A stretch of DNA of 64,000 nt from Pegoplata infirma (taxonomy: Eukaryota > Arthropoda > Insecta > Diptera > Anthomyiidae): positions 2,604,001 through 2,668,000 of the forward strand of contig OY992538.1 in NCBI GenBank assembly GCA_963921195.1. The letters run 5' to 3'. This document shows, one piece after another, positions 1 through 9,710 of this stretch (its first letter is position 1; every line of letters begins with the position of its first letter). The position numbers and the translations under genes are program-made. The notes beneath the pieces were generated by a model. It was not told where the DNA came from. It worked only from the letters and a program-made list of their open reading frames with translations, and did not search any database.

Positions 1-184
1 AAATTAGTTAAAAATTTCAAATTTTTATTTTTTTGAGAAAATCGCCATTTCAAAAAATTGATTACTCAACACCATCTTGAAATAAAAGGCTGAAAATTGG
101 TGTCCAAGTTGCATTTAATAAAAAAAAAATACATTGAAAGGGGTCGGGTCTAAAAGTGAGTGATTTGGCTTGGAATGTCCCATA
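1..184. mobile_element. Outer arm end of a long foldback element (family FBb), cut by the window edge
   Basis: This stretch matches the right-hand end of the complete palindromic element at 48754-50780 almost base for base, including the terminal text GGAATGTCCC (GGAATGCCCC there). Only the outer ~180 bp of one arm lies in the window. It joins directly to the (TA)n run of the Helentron that follows, so the foldback appears to have inserted in, or recombined at, that run. No coding capacity is visible. Confidence 0.7.
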
Positions 185-681
185 TATATTCATAATCCCC
201 GATCGATTTTAAGACATTCTAGCGATGTCCGTCTGTCTCTCTTTGGAAATGGTGATCACGGCCAAAATATTACAGGGAGATGACTGAAACTTAACATATT
301 TATTGAAAGTTCTCCCTAGAAGTTTGGTGTTGCATTTGAGCGATATCGGTTCAGTGGTTCAAAAGTTATGAACGAAAATGTAAAGACACCTAAAAAATTT
401 TAGTACATTCAACATAACCTAAAAATACAAAATGCTTTTATTCGGCTGCTGGTTGACATATTTCAACATAATTGAACACTTAATGGTATTTAAACAAGTA
501 CGAACGTATTTTTTTGGCAAAAAAAACAAAAAATCGCGGATTTTTATACCCTCCACTCTAGTGATAGAGGGTATATATAGTTTGTCATTCCGTATGTAAC
601 ACATTGAAATGTTGGTTTAGGACCCCATAAAGTATATATATTAATGATCCTTGATCGATTCTAAGTCGATCTAGCGATGTC

Positions 682-713
<32 letters not shown>

Positions 714-1901
714 CGTCTGTCTGTCTGTCTGTTGAAATCACGTTTTTGGCTATAATCCAGAACCGATTTAAACGCCTGGGGTACTAAAAGTTGCGTAATT
801 CTCCTAGGCAGAATCTGATGGGTTTTTTTTTTAAATCGGTTAAGTATTTTAAAAGTTATGAGTGAAAATGTAAATTTTGATGAGTGAAAATGTGAATTTT
901 ACACAAAATAAATGCTATAACTTGACACCTGTTGAATGAATGTAAACGAAACTTTGAATTTAATGTAATTTTATCATTCCTAACACTCACAAAAAATTTG
1001 GGCCGAATCGCACAATGGGGCGAGGCACCAGCAATTTAACCCAAAATTTTAAAATGATTTATCTTGGCTCATGGTTGACATATTCAAATAAAATTTTAAA
1101 TAGGTTCTTATTTTATTGTTCTCAACGTTTTTCTGGTTATTTTGGTACCAATTATGGCAAAATCAGTCTAGGGGTTAAGAAGCTATGAGCAATTGAGATG
1201 AGTTTCAATACAAACCTGCATGATATGGCGTGGCAGCGCGCCATTTGTATTAATAGAAGTAAAAAAATACGTAGTATGTGTAATACACGTGGTTGCTTTT
1301 ATACAATTTTCATAATTTTTATATAATTTTCATATATATTTATAAAATATAAATTTTTTTTTGTTTTTTAAATATTTACATTGCACTATGGTTCCGTTCA
1401 ACACTTTTCTGGGCCAAAATTTCAAAAATGGAAAAATTTTTGGTTTGAAAAAATTTTTATAGTTTTTTTGTTTTCCATGTATAATATTATAAGAAATTTT
1501 TTGTATTTAAACTCAAAAAAATAATTGAAATTTAAAAAAATACTTTTTTATTTTTATCTAAATTTGTTTTTGAACGGTAAATGAGTATGCAAAAACAAAA
1601 TATGTTTTCTGTTGTTTGTAAGTCTTAACGATTTTCTATAAAATCAATTTTGAGAAAATTGAATTTTGGCCAAGAAAGGTCGTCTGCGAAACCATTGTGC
1701 ATTGGTTAACATTGTGGAGGGTATTTAAAGATTCGGCACAGCCGAATATAGCTTTCTTACTTGTTTTTTTATCAATTTTTTTTCGAAATTTTTTTTTTTT
1801 TTTGTAATTTCCTTTTAAATAAAGATTTTTACAATAATCTTTTGAAATTTTGGAGGGTATCACTACATTCGGCAAGGCCGATTTAAAATTTTTTACTTGT
1901 T
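181..1901 (+). mobile_element. Helentron (DINE-1/mini-me type), 5' truncated and split by a second copy
   Basis: Bases 181-544 and 1767-1901 together match the complete copy at 34934-35545. They carry the core after (TA)n, a short GTCY run, the downstream body, then TGGAGGGTAT, a hairpin with arms ATTCGGC and GCCGA(T), and the ACTTGTTT end. The piece upstream of (TA)n is missing. A full second Helentron (545-1766) lies in the T-run after 'cgcggattttt'. Family assignment rests on architecture: subterminal inverted repeat, 3' hairpin, T-rich insertion site. It has no ORF and is non-autonomous. Confidence 0.75.
545..1766 (+). mobile_element. Complete non-autonomous Helentron (DINE-1/mini-me type), nested
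   Basis: Starts TATACCCTCCACTC with a short hairpin (CCTCCACTCTAGTGATAGAGG). Then come the conserved PCR-like core around 'cgatctagcgatg', a long (GTCT/GTCC)n microsatellite at ~680-731, and a ~900-bp body. It ends with TGGAGGGTAT (complement of the start), the hairpin ATTCGGC-aca-GCCGAAT and ACTTGTTT. The subterminal inverted repeats and 3' hairpin fit published DINE-1/Helentron structure. It interrupts the older copy at 181-1901. No protein is encoded. Confidence 0.78.
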
Positions 1902-2002
1902 TTTTGTTTTTATTTTTAGCGGGAATATTTTGCATTTAGCTTTAAGCGGGTTTTTAGCTTTTTTTAACCTTTTATGACTTTTTTTTATTTTCTAGAAAAT
2001 GT

Positions 2003-2190
2003 CTTAGCAGATTTCTTTGCTGTTTTGATAGCTTTCTCTGCTGATTTCACCTTGATAATCATGACAGATTTTTAGCAAACTGTGTCTGCTAAAATCAGCA
2101 GATTTTTCATATGGCTCAAAATGGGTGTATTTTCAGAAGATTTTTCTACTGATTGGACAGAGAATTTATTTTGCGTGTACGCTAAACTTT
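2003..2190. repeat. Interspersed repeat with a CTGCTAAAATCAGCAG palindrome, copy 1
   Basis: About 100 bp here (2085-2185) match 63530-63640, including the palindrome CTGCTAAAATCAGCAG and 'gctcaaaatgggtgtattttcag'-like text. Ends beside 'gcgtgtac', comparable with 'tacacacaaaag' at 63413. Probably a degraded MITE family. Its termini are not resolved. Confidence 0.45.
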
Positions 2191-2614
2191 TTCAAATGAT
2201 GTGGTGCAATAATTTTAATTTTGTATAAAGTTTATGTTTAAAACTCATTTCCATTATCATGATTGCCTTTTTCAATATAATTAATTTTTCAAACAAACAA
2301 AAAAAAAAAAAATTGTGGTTGCTGATTTTTTTTTTTTTTTTTCATTTACTAAAGAAATCATTTTGTTGTACATAAAAGCAGACAATACTAAAACGTATCA
2401 AACAATATGGTTTGGTTTGTCTATTCAAATTTTAACGGCGGAACTAAAAGAAGATTGTCCTGTTGTCCTGTCTTGTCAGTTTAGTGAAAGCCAGTTGAAT
2501 TTCATCTGTTGTAAGTACTGTGTACTATGACATGCAATTTATTTTACTAATTATGATTTTGTAATAATCTTTAGCATTGTAGATTGCTGAAAGAGATACG
2601 TTTAAGAGTGGTGT

Positions 2615-3574
2615 TCTTTATTTTGTCCTTCCGTTTGTAACGCATCGAAACACTATTAAGTATATATGGTTCATTCCATGCCAAATCGCACAATTTCAGA
2701 CACGATCTCCTTCGAATTTGCTCATTTTTTGATATATTAATTAGTACGTATTAAATGCAACGTTCACACCAATTTTAAGTATTTTTTTCCAAGTCTGTTT
2801 TAAATAACAAATTTTTCAAAATTGCAAGTTTTAAAAAAAAATTAAATTCCGATATCTTAAAAAAACTTTGACAACATTTTGTTGGTACTTAAATGTTAGA
2901 TTGTCCCTTATTTTGGAAATGTTGGAAATGTTGAGACGGTACCCGCTCATTTTTTCCATTTGACTTAAAAATAACTCAGGAAAAATTTTACGCCCCTACG
3001 ACCACGCCTTCCCTACGCGACGGGGCCTTAAAGACCAATATATTTGAGATCATAGTTCAATTCTACTCTAACGCTTTATACCAAATTTTTATTCCACACA
3101 GTGGCTGCTGTGCATGCCACTTTGGAGCACAGATTTAGAATCAGCGAGTCAAAATCTTTTATAATTTTATATGAAACTTCAAACCGAAGCCAAAAACCTT
3201 CGATTTGTTGAGCGATGTATTCAACAAATTTGGTAGCCTAAAAGTGTAAAATGTACGAACTTCCAGGTATTTCTGTTTCATTCTTGTTTGCATCACTTTA
3301 TAATCGATTTTAAGACGAATGTCTGTAGTTCACACGATACAGTCCAAAATAAAATAGCTAGACTCCTGAAGTTTTGCACAAATTTGTCATCGGCGGGTAA
3401 AGTTCTTAAATGGGTATAATCAATTCAGGGGGAAAAAAGTTTTCCCTTGAAGAACTAAACCAACCTTTGAAAAACGTAATTTTTGTATGTATTTTGAACA
3501 CTTATAATAAAGGTACTTGCTTCAGTTTACTGGTGTTAAAATTGGCCCTTAAAGCACTGACTTTGTAACCGCAA
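2615..3574 (+). mobile_element. Degraded Helentron interrupted by foldback sequence
   Basis: 2615-2671 holds the Helentron 5' text (CCGTTTGTAACGCATCG, then 'aagtatata'). After the interruption, 3285-3480 holds the core and body ('cgattttaagac', 'gtccaaaataaaat', 'gggggaaaaaagttttccc'). Both parts are diverged, and the 3' hairpin end is not recognisable, so this is an old copy. Confidence 0.6.
2672..3280. mobile_element. Foldback-related element arm inserted in the (TA)n of a Helentron
   Basis: Begins TTCATTCCATGCCAAATC, close to the GGCATTCCATGCCAAATC end of the foldback at 48754. The segment 2902-3038 (containing 'gacggtaccc' and 'ccctacgcgacggggcc') recurs inverted at 5615-5758, as an arm pair 2.6 kb apart. 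Bases 3045-3190 also match 47945-48180. The inner or right terminus is not clear, so this is a damaged element. Confidence 0.55.
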
Positions 3575-3695
3575 TTAGATTTAGGTAATAGTGACAGTTT
3601 TTAAATGGCTGCTAACGGTTTACGTTAGCACACATAGGTCCATTCTGACAGTGGTAATTGGGTGACCGTTTTGTAATCAGCACTCCTGGACTTAT
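3575..3695 (-). mobile_element. Degraded 3' end fragment of the LOA-like non-LTR element
   Basis: The text 'atggctgctaacggtttac', 'gttagcacacataggtcc' follows the 3' UTR of the large element at 12399-12500 ('gtggctgctgacgttttac', 'gtcaacacacgtag'), including the small hairpin region. It is preceded by 'ttaggtaatag', a decayed form of the TTAGGTTAGG tail. Only ~120 bp remain, consistent with 5'-truncated target-primed insertion. Confidence 0.5.
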
Positions 3696-3819
3696 AGCTT
3701 TTTTGAATAATTGAAAAACAAATTTTCAAATTCTAAAAAAATATGTAACGAAATTTACAAGTACCACAACAAAAAAAAAAAAATTGATTTATGTGTAGAA
3801 TATACCAATCCTAATTGTC

Positions 3820-4920
3820 GCTTTAATTTTTCCATCACCATTCAATATTTCTTTTCATAACCTTCAAATTAACAAATCTATTTGCTAATAGCTTAACAAA
3901 TTCACTAATAAATTTTACATTTTTTTTGTTACTAAGGAATTTCTCTCATCCAACCCCACCAACAAACAAACATCAAGGCATCAAACAAAGACCCGCAATC
4001 CATTTATGTTTTATGTGTTGGCTGCTGCTGCTGTTGTTTGCTTAACCACATTCAAAAAAGTTCTCAATGGTTCAACTATAAATTTTAACCAAAGTATTGA
4101 CACTTAAGGTTACTACAAGTACCTACAACAAATATAACAACTGAAAGAACAACCAACCCAACACAACCAACCTACCAACCAACTAACCTATAATACATAA
4201 TTCAAGTTGTTACCGGAGAAGGAAGGGATATAAAATTGTTTGTGTTACATATTTTCTGCAACCACTTCAATAACTGTATTTTTACATCAGGGATGGAAAA
4301 TAAACTGAATCTATTCACAAGCTTGTTACCTTTGTAAAATATTTTTTTAAATTTCCTATTGAAATAAAAACATATTGGCCCCAACTAAAAGAAAATAGAA
4401 ATTTTTAAACTCGATGAATACAGATAAGTTGTGTCAGCCGACTGCAACAATCGAAAATTTCAGTTGTGTTTACCGACATTTTTTTAAGTCAACAGAAATT
4501 AAGTGGTTATAAACACATTTCTGCTATCTTAACTTATATTATTTTCTCACAAGCGAAATATTTTATTCTTCAAACAGAATTATTTAGTTGTTTTCAAATT
4601 CGGTAGGTACAATGATTCTGTTTCCTTTTTGTGTTTCAGGGTATAACGAGTTCGTGCAGATGTTTGAAACTGCCCAAATTATTGGCACAAATGACTCTAA
4701 TAACCGCATTATAATAGGTATATTTTCGAAATATGGCAGATAAATTTTGTATACGCAAAAATTCATTCCAAATTATGCAGGAATTGGAGTAGTTCTACTT
4801 GAAGTCCCTATAAAAGCACCCTTCCGGCAATTTAAAAATTCATTAAAATAGGAAAAATTTAATTAAAATTTGGTTTGTAGATGTTAAAAATGTATTTATG
4901 TACAAAACCTTATAAAATTT
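3820..4920. other. Possibly unique (host) DNA with short simple repeats
   Basis: No match to other parts of the window was seen. Contains a short (CTG)n run near 4020 and (CCAA)n-like text at 4150-4190. No ORF here has length or composition suggesting a real exon. This is one of the few places that may be original host sequence. Confidence 0.35.
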
Positions 4921-4929
4921 GTTTATAAC

Positions 4930-5292
4930 TAGGGATGTCGCGATTAGTGTATTCGGTATTTTACCGAATATTCGGTATTTCGTTTGAAACGATATTGACG
5001 AATAGTTTGGTAACTCATACGTAGTAGACTAAAAAAAAGCAACGCTGTGTTTAGAACTACTTTTTCTGTTACCTTAACAATTTGAATTTTAATCAAGTAC
5101 TCCAGTTTTTACGAAAAAACATAAAGAAATGACAGCAAAAAATATCGGACGTAAATAAAAGTGATTTTTGATCTAATTTAAATTTTACCGAATATTCGAC
5201 AAACTGTTGACGGACATTTAATTCGCCGAATATCAAAAAAAAAAAAAAACAATCGGAATACCGAATATTGACGAATATTCGTGACATTCCTA
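4930..5292. mobile_element. Small hAT-like non-autonomous element (MITE)
   Basis: The ends are TAGGGATGTCGCGA and its near complement TCGTGACATTCCTA. Flanks are TTTATAAC (4922-4929) and ATTATAAC (5293-5300), a 7/8 match consistent with an 8-bp target duplication. The interior is rich in ATATTCGG-type inverted text. An 8-bp duplication with TAGGGATG ends fits the hAT superfamily. No transposase is encoded. Confidence 0.65.
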
Positions 5293-5469
5293 ATTATAAC
5301 ACTAGTTTACAACCAATCTGCGCACTAACCGCGATTATTTTTTTTGTGTGCATATTAGTCACAGATAGGAATAATATTTTTTTATGAAAATATATCATTA
5401 AAAGCAACAATTCAACTAAAACGGTTGCTTGTCAAAACTAAAAAAAATATTTTTTAAAAAATTTTTACT

Positions 5470-5758
5470 GTAGGACCCCAAAAGCTCTAATTTTTTTTTT
5501 TCGAAAAATTTTTTGTCGTGAATAAGCTAACCAAGTAATATTATAATTAATAACAAAAAAATTTAAAATCAAAAAAAAATTTTTTTGCTTTGTATGGAAA
5601 AATGATTTTTAAGGCCCCGCTCTTTACGGCCCCGTCGCGTAGGGAAGGCGTGGTCGTAGGGGCGTAAAATTATTCCTGAGTTATTTTTTAGTCAAAAGGA
5701 AAAAAATGAGGGGGTACCGTCTCAACATTTCCAACATTTCCAAAATAAGGGACACTCT
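5470..5758. repeat. Foldback arm remnant, inverted copy of 2902-3038
   Basis: 5615-5758 is the reverse complement of 2902-3038 with few mismatches. 5471-5525 ('gtaggaccccaaaagctcta') resembles the centre of the foldback at 18302-19936. It stops abruptly at 5758 where TATATG-type repeats begin. Confidence 0.55.
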
Positions 5759-5956
5759 AATGTACATGTATGCCATATATTTACATATGGGTTCACTTTA
5801 CGTATATGGACGTATATGATTCATACATAATTATGTATGACCACACATATGTTCATATATGTACATATGAGTCCATATATGGTTCGTATATGGTCATATA
5901 TCTTCATATATGTAGCCATATATCCTCGTATATGTTTCCATATACGAACATTTTTC
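5759..5956. repeat. Degenerate TATATG/CATATA minisatellite
   Basis: About 200 bp of variants of a ~12-base unit built on TATATGnnCATA, each largely self-complementary. A long open frame across it (Tyr/Ile/His rich) is a by-product of the repeat and not a gene. Confidence 0.65.
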
Positions 5957-7084
5957 ACCGGGTAATCAAATTTGCAACAAGTCCTTTACACATTATATTC
6001 CCATCAGACAATAAGTTTACGCGCGATAGACAAGCATATTATAAAAATAAGTTTTTTGATTAAAAAACTAATTTTAAAATTTTTTGTAAACATAAATTGT
6101 TGTAAATTAACAAGTTTTTTTAATTATCTAAAAAGCCTAAACCTTTACAAAGATATTAAAGTGGGTTTCATAAAAATCAATAAGCGAGCACCAAAGTTAT
6201 GAAAAATTTTATGAAACTGCATATAAAATTTCCCTTGTATTTTTATACCCTCCACTCTAGTGATAGAGGGTATATAAGTTTGTCATTCCGTTTGTAACAC
6301 ATCGAAATATTGGTCTAGGACCCCATAAAGTATATATATTCATGATCCTTGATCGATTTTAAGTCGATCTAGCGATGTCCGTCCGTCCGTCCGTCCGTCT
6401 GTCTGTCTGTCTGTCCGTTGAAAACACGCTAACTTTTGAAAGACTTTACGGAGGCTCCTGAAGTTTGACATATATGTTCTCCATTTACCGGGTCAGGTTG
6501 GTATTGCAATCCAGCGAAATCGGTCAAGTGGTCCAAAAGTTATGAGCAAAAGAGTAAATTTCGGCAAGGGTATTTTTCGAATTTACAAGATTAAAACCAC
6601 TATAACTTTCGAAAGACAATTCTGAGGGGGCTGAAGCTTAGCATATATTTTTGTCGTTCCCCAAGGCTGTTTGGTTTTGAATTTCAGAAAAATCGGTTCA
6701 GTGGTTCAAAAGTTATAAGCAAAGCACTGAATTTCAGATTTCTTTCACCTTAAACTGTTGAAAACTCGTTAAACAAGTTTTAAAAGCATGGTGAAATACC
6801 AGTTTTGTAAAACTTGTTGTTGTTTGTTTTCTTGTCGTGGGGTGCAGTTTAGTTGTTAGACAAGTAAATATTTGTTATTGTTTTGTTATTGTTAGTGTAA
6901 CTGTATGTAACGGGAAAAAATCAAATAAAGTATGTGTATGATTGAATGTTAATTTGTTTTTGGTTTTTAAAGAAGAGGATGGTAATAAAAAAGAGGAAAA
7001 TATGTGAAAGAGTTTTTTTTTTGTATTACATATAGGTATAAAACAACAAAAATATTTTACAAAGTAATTTGTTACTCAAAGAAA

Positions 7085-7262
7085 TTGTACACTAAAAAAA
7101 TATTTACACTCAAAAAAAAAAATGTTACACTCAAAAAAAAAAATGTACACATTATTTTTTTTTTTTAATGAAATGGCAGACTCAAAAAAATGTTGACAGT
7201 CAAAAAAATTTTACACTCAAAAAAATTTGATTGATTAAAAGAAAGTTTGACTCAAAATAATA
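7085..7262. repeat. Minisatellite of TACACTCAAAAAAA-like units inside the Helentron
   Basis: Six or more spaced copies of (T)ACACTCAAAAAAA, some decayed (GACTCAAAAAA, GACAGTCAAAAA), occur in ~180 bp. The complementary form (TTGAGTGTAAA) is present in the related Helentrons at 19130-19190 and 60640-60720. The unit equals the terminal repeat of the MITEs at 22692, 46156, 33272 and 56050. Confidence 0.6.
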
Positions 7263-7265
7263 TAC

Positions 7266-9406
7266 GGGGGTTTTCGTGTCAACTGACACAACTTTTGAAA
7301 CCGATGTCTTCCGATCGGGATGAAATTTGCACCAAGGTTAGTCCTATTGGATAGTAGTTCAGACACAATTTTTCAGCAAGATCGGTCAAGGACTCTCTGA
7401 GTTAGAGGGGGTCGAAATTTGACATTTTGGCCAAAGAGGTGTTTATTCTCATCCATGTAACTTCTAACCTATTGTGTTTAGCAAAATGTGTCCCAAAGAG
7501 TTTTGATAGCTATTTCTTCAGTCTTTCGAAAGAAAATTATAAAAAAAATAAAAAAAAATTTTTAGATTTTTTTTCTTAAAAATCTAAAACTTTTTTGACT
7601 TTTTCCTCAAATTGGGCCCTTTTTTTTTTTTTTTTTTTGATTCAAAAGAAAGCTTAGGTCTTTTCCTTTAAGAGCTATGGGGTCGCTTAGTGGGATGCGA
7701 GTGGGATATCTATGAAAAAATTATTTTTTTAACTTTGGAACACAAAAAATGGTTCTTCAATTTGCACTATTAGGCGTGGGATAGCTAACCAGTTTTCGAT
7801 TTCGATCCGCGATACCCTCTAATTTTTATAAGTTCGAAAAAGAAAGCACGAGCCAAAAAAAATAAGGGCGGTGGGGTGGGGCCATATGGCCCCTCATCGG
7901 GGTCAAAGTTGGGCGTAAAGAGGTAAAATCCTCAAAAAGCCCCAAAACTGCCCTAGAAAAGCCCCTGGAGAGGTGCAATGTGAGACGAACCTCCAATAAT
8001 TTTCTGCCCCCAACATTTTTCTTGAACATACCTTACCCCTATTTCCACTTCCTATGGGGGCTCCCATACAAAACGTTTTTAAAAAATTTGATCCTACCAT
8101 TCTAACTTACCCTAAAGTGCCCCAAGTGGAGCCAAATGTATGACCGACCCCCATTATTTTATTAATTCCAACAATTTTTGCGAACACACCTACAATGTAT
8201 CTTTAACCCTTAAGGTGGTCCCCATACATTTCTTTTATTTTTTATAAATTTGTTTTATTAAACCAGCTCCTACCGCCCCTACCGTGCCTCCTAGAGAGGC
8301 AAAAATTATGACCAACCCCCATTATTTTTTAGTTACCAACATTTTGTCCGAATATAATAACACCCTATCTCCACTCCTTAAGGGGCTCCCATACGTTATA
8401 AAAACATGTATTTTTAAAAACTAATAAAAAAATAAAAATAAATGTATGGGGACCCCCTTAAGAGTTGAAAATAAAGGGTAGGTATATTCTGAGAAAATGT
8501 TGGAGATGAAAAAATATTGGGGGTCGGTCATATATTTTACTTCTCTAGGGGCATCCTATGGACAGTTAGAGCGGTAGGAGCAAATTTTATAAAAATGTCA
8601 TTTTGTATGGGAGCCCCCTTAGGAAGTGGAAATAGAGGTTAGGTATATTCAAAAAAAATGTTGGGGGCAGAAAATTAATAGAGGTCGGTCTCACATTGCA
8701 CCCCTCCGTGGGCAGTTCTAGGGCAGTTTTGGGGCTTTTTGAGGATTGTAACCTCTTTACGCCCAATTTTGACCCCGATGAGGAGCCATATGGCCCAACC
8801 CCACCGCCCTCATTTTTTGGCTCGTGCTTTCTTTTTCGAACCTATAAAAATTAGAGGGTATCGCGGATCGAAATCGAAAACTGGTTAGCTATCCCACGCC
8901 TAATAGTGCAAATTGAAGAACCGTTTTTTGTGTTCCAAAGTTAAAAAAATATTTTTTTCATAGATATCCCACTCGCATCCCACTTAGCGACCCCATAGCT
9001 CTTAAAGGAAAAGACCTAAGCTTTCTTTTGAATCAAAAAAAAAAAAAAAAAAGGGCCCAATTTGAGGAAATAGTCAAAAAAGTTTTAGATTTTTAAGAAA
9101 AAAAATCAAAAAAATTTTTTTTATTTTTTTTATAATTTTTTTTCGAAAGACTGAAGAAATAGCTATCTAAACTCTTTGGGACACATTTTGCTAAAAACAA
9201 TAAGTAAGAAGTTACATGGATGATAATAAACACCTCTTTGGCCAAAATGTCAAATTTCGACCCCCTCTAACTCAGAGAGTGCTTGACCGATCTCGCTGAA
9301 AAATTGTGTCTGAACTACTATCCAATAGGACTAACCTTGGTGCAAATTTCATCCCGATCGGAAGATATCGGTTTCAAAAGTTGTGTCAGTTGACACGAAA
9401 ACCCCC
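7266..9406. mobile_element. Long palindromic foldback element, family FBa, copy 1
   Basis: Starts GGGGGTTTTCGTGTCAACTG and ends with its complement (CAGTTGACACGAAAACCCCC). The two ~0.95-1.0-kb arms are near-perfect complements around ~8336, with an asymmetric loop of ~215 bp (8226-8440). Inner arm sequence consists of ~165-bp repeats with GGGAGCCCCCTTAGG, GGGGGTCGGTC and GCGGTAGGAGC landmarks. Flanks are TA-rich (TATAC / ATACAT). No protein; short ORFs inside are palindrome by-products. Resembles Drosophila FB elements in having arms made of repeats, but homology to them is not shown. Confidence 0.8.
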
Positions 9407-9580
9407 ATACATATTTCTAATAAAAAAATTGTAATGCAATTTTTTGAATTTTTTTTTAGAAAATTACTATCAGATAACATTGTGGAGGGTATTCATAGAT
9501 TCGACCAAGTCGAATTTAATTTTTCTACTTGTTTATTTTGTATTTAAAATACAACAAAACAAACTTGGTTAAATACCTTA

Positions 9581-9707
9581 GGGCTGGTAACTCATCACAA
9601 TATAATCAATGATTAAGGCTAATCAGTGTTTGCAAACGTCAATTTCATATGAAAATAAACAATGATTAGTATTAATCATTGATTAGCTTTCGATAAGTTA
9701 CCAGCCC
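9581..9707. mobile_element. 127-bp MITE, PIF/Harbinger-like
   Basis: Inverted ends GGGCTGGTAACT and AGTTACCAGCCC, flanked on both sides by TTA (9578-9580, 9708-9710). The interior includes inverted ATCAATGATTA motifs. A 3-bp TTA duplication and GGG-start ends suit PIF/Harbinger-type MITEs. The family call is inference. Confidence 0.65.
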
Positions 9708-9710
9708 TTA

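Larger units (their letters stand above)
6239..9534 (+). mobile_element. Helentron (DINE-1/mini-me type) carrying a nested 2.1-kb foldback
   Basis: Starts TATACCCTCCACTC, with (TA)n, the core, and (GTCC)n(GTCT)n at ~6378-6418. Ends TGGAGGGTAT, hairpin ATTCGAC-caa-GTCGAAT, CTACTTGTTT. The foldback 7266-9406 interrupts its 3' half. Without it the element is ~1.15 kb. Related copies at 18993-19817 and 60456-61250 share the body but lack about 250 bp found here at ~6785-7045. No coding capacity. Confidence 0.78.

Noticed and set aside
656..735. GTCT/GTCC microsatellite as an independent repeat
   Set aside because: It is part of the Helentron core and recurs at the same place in every well-preserved copy.
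5770..6063. 97-codon Tyr/Ile/His-rich ORF
   Set aside because: By-product of the TATATG minisatellite.
7826..8100. Overlapping ORFs rich in 'GSGNRGKVCSRKML' here, at 37252-37623 and at 38032-38346
   Set aside because: All come from the repeated arms of FBa and occur in several frames at once, with no start context or domain.
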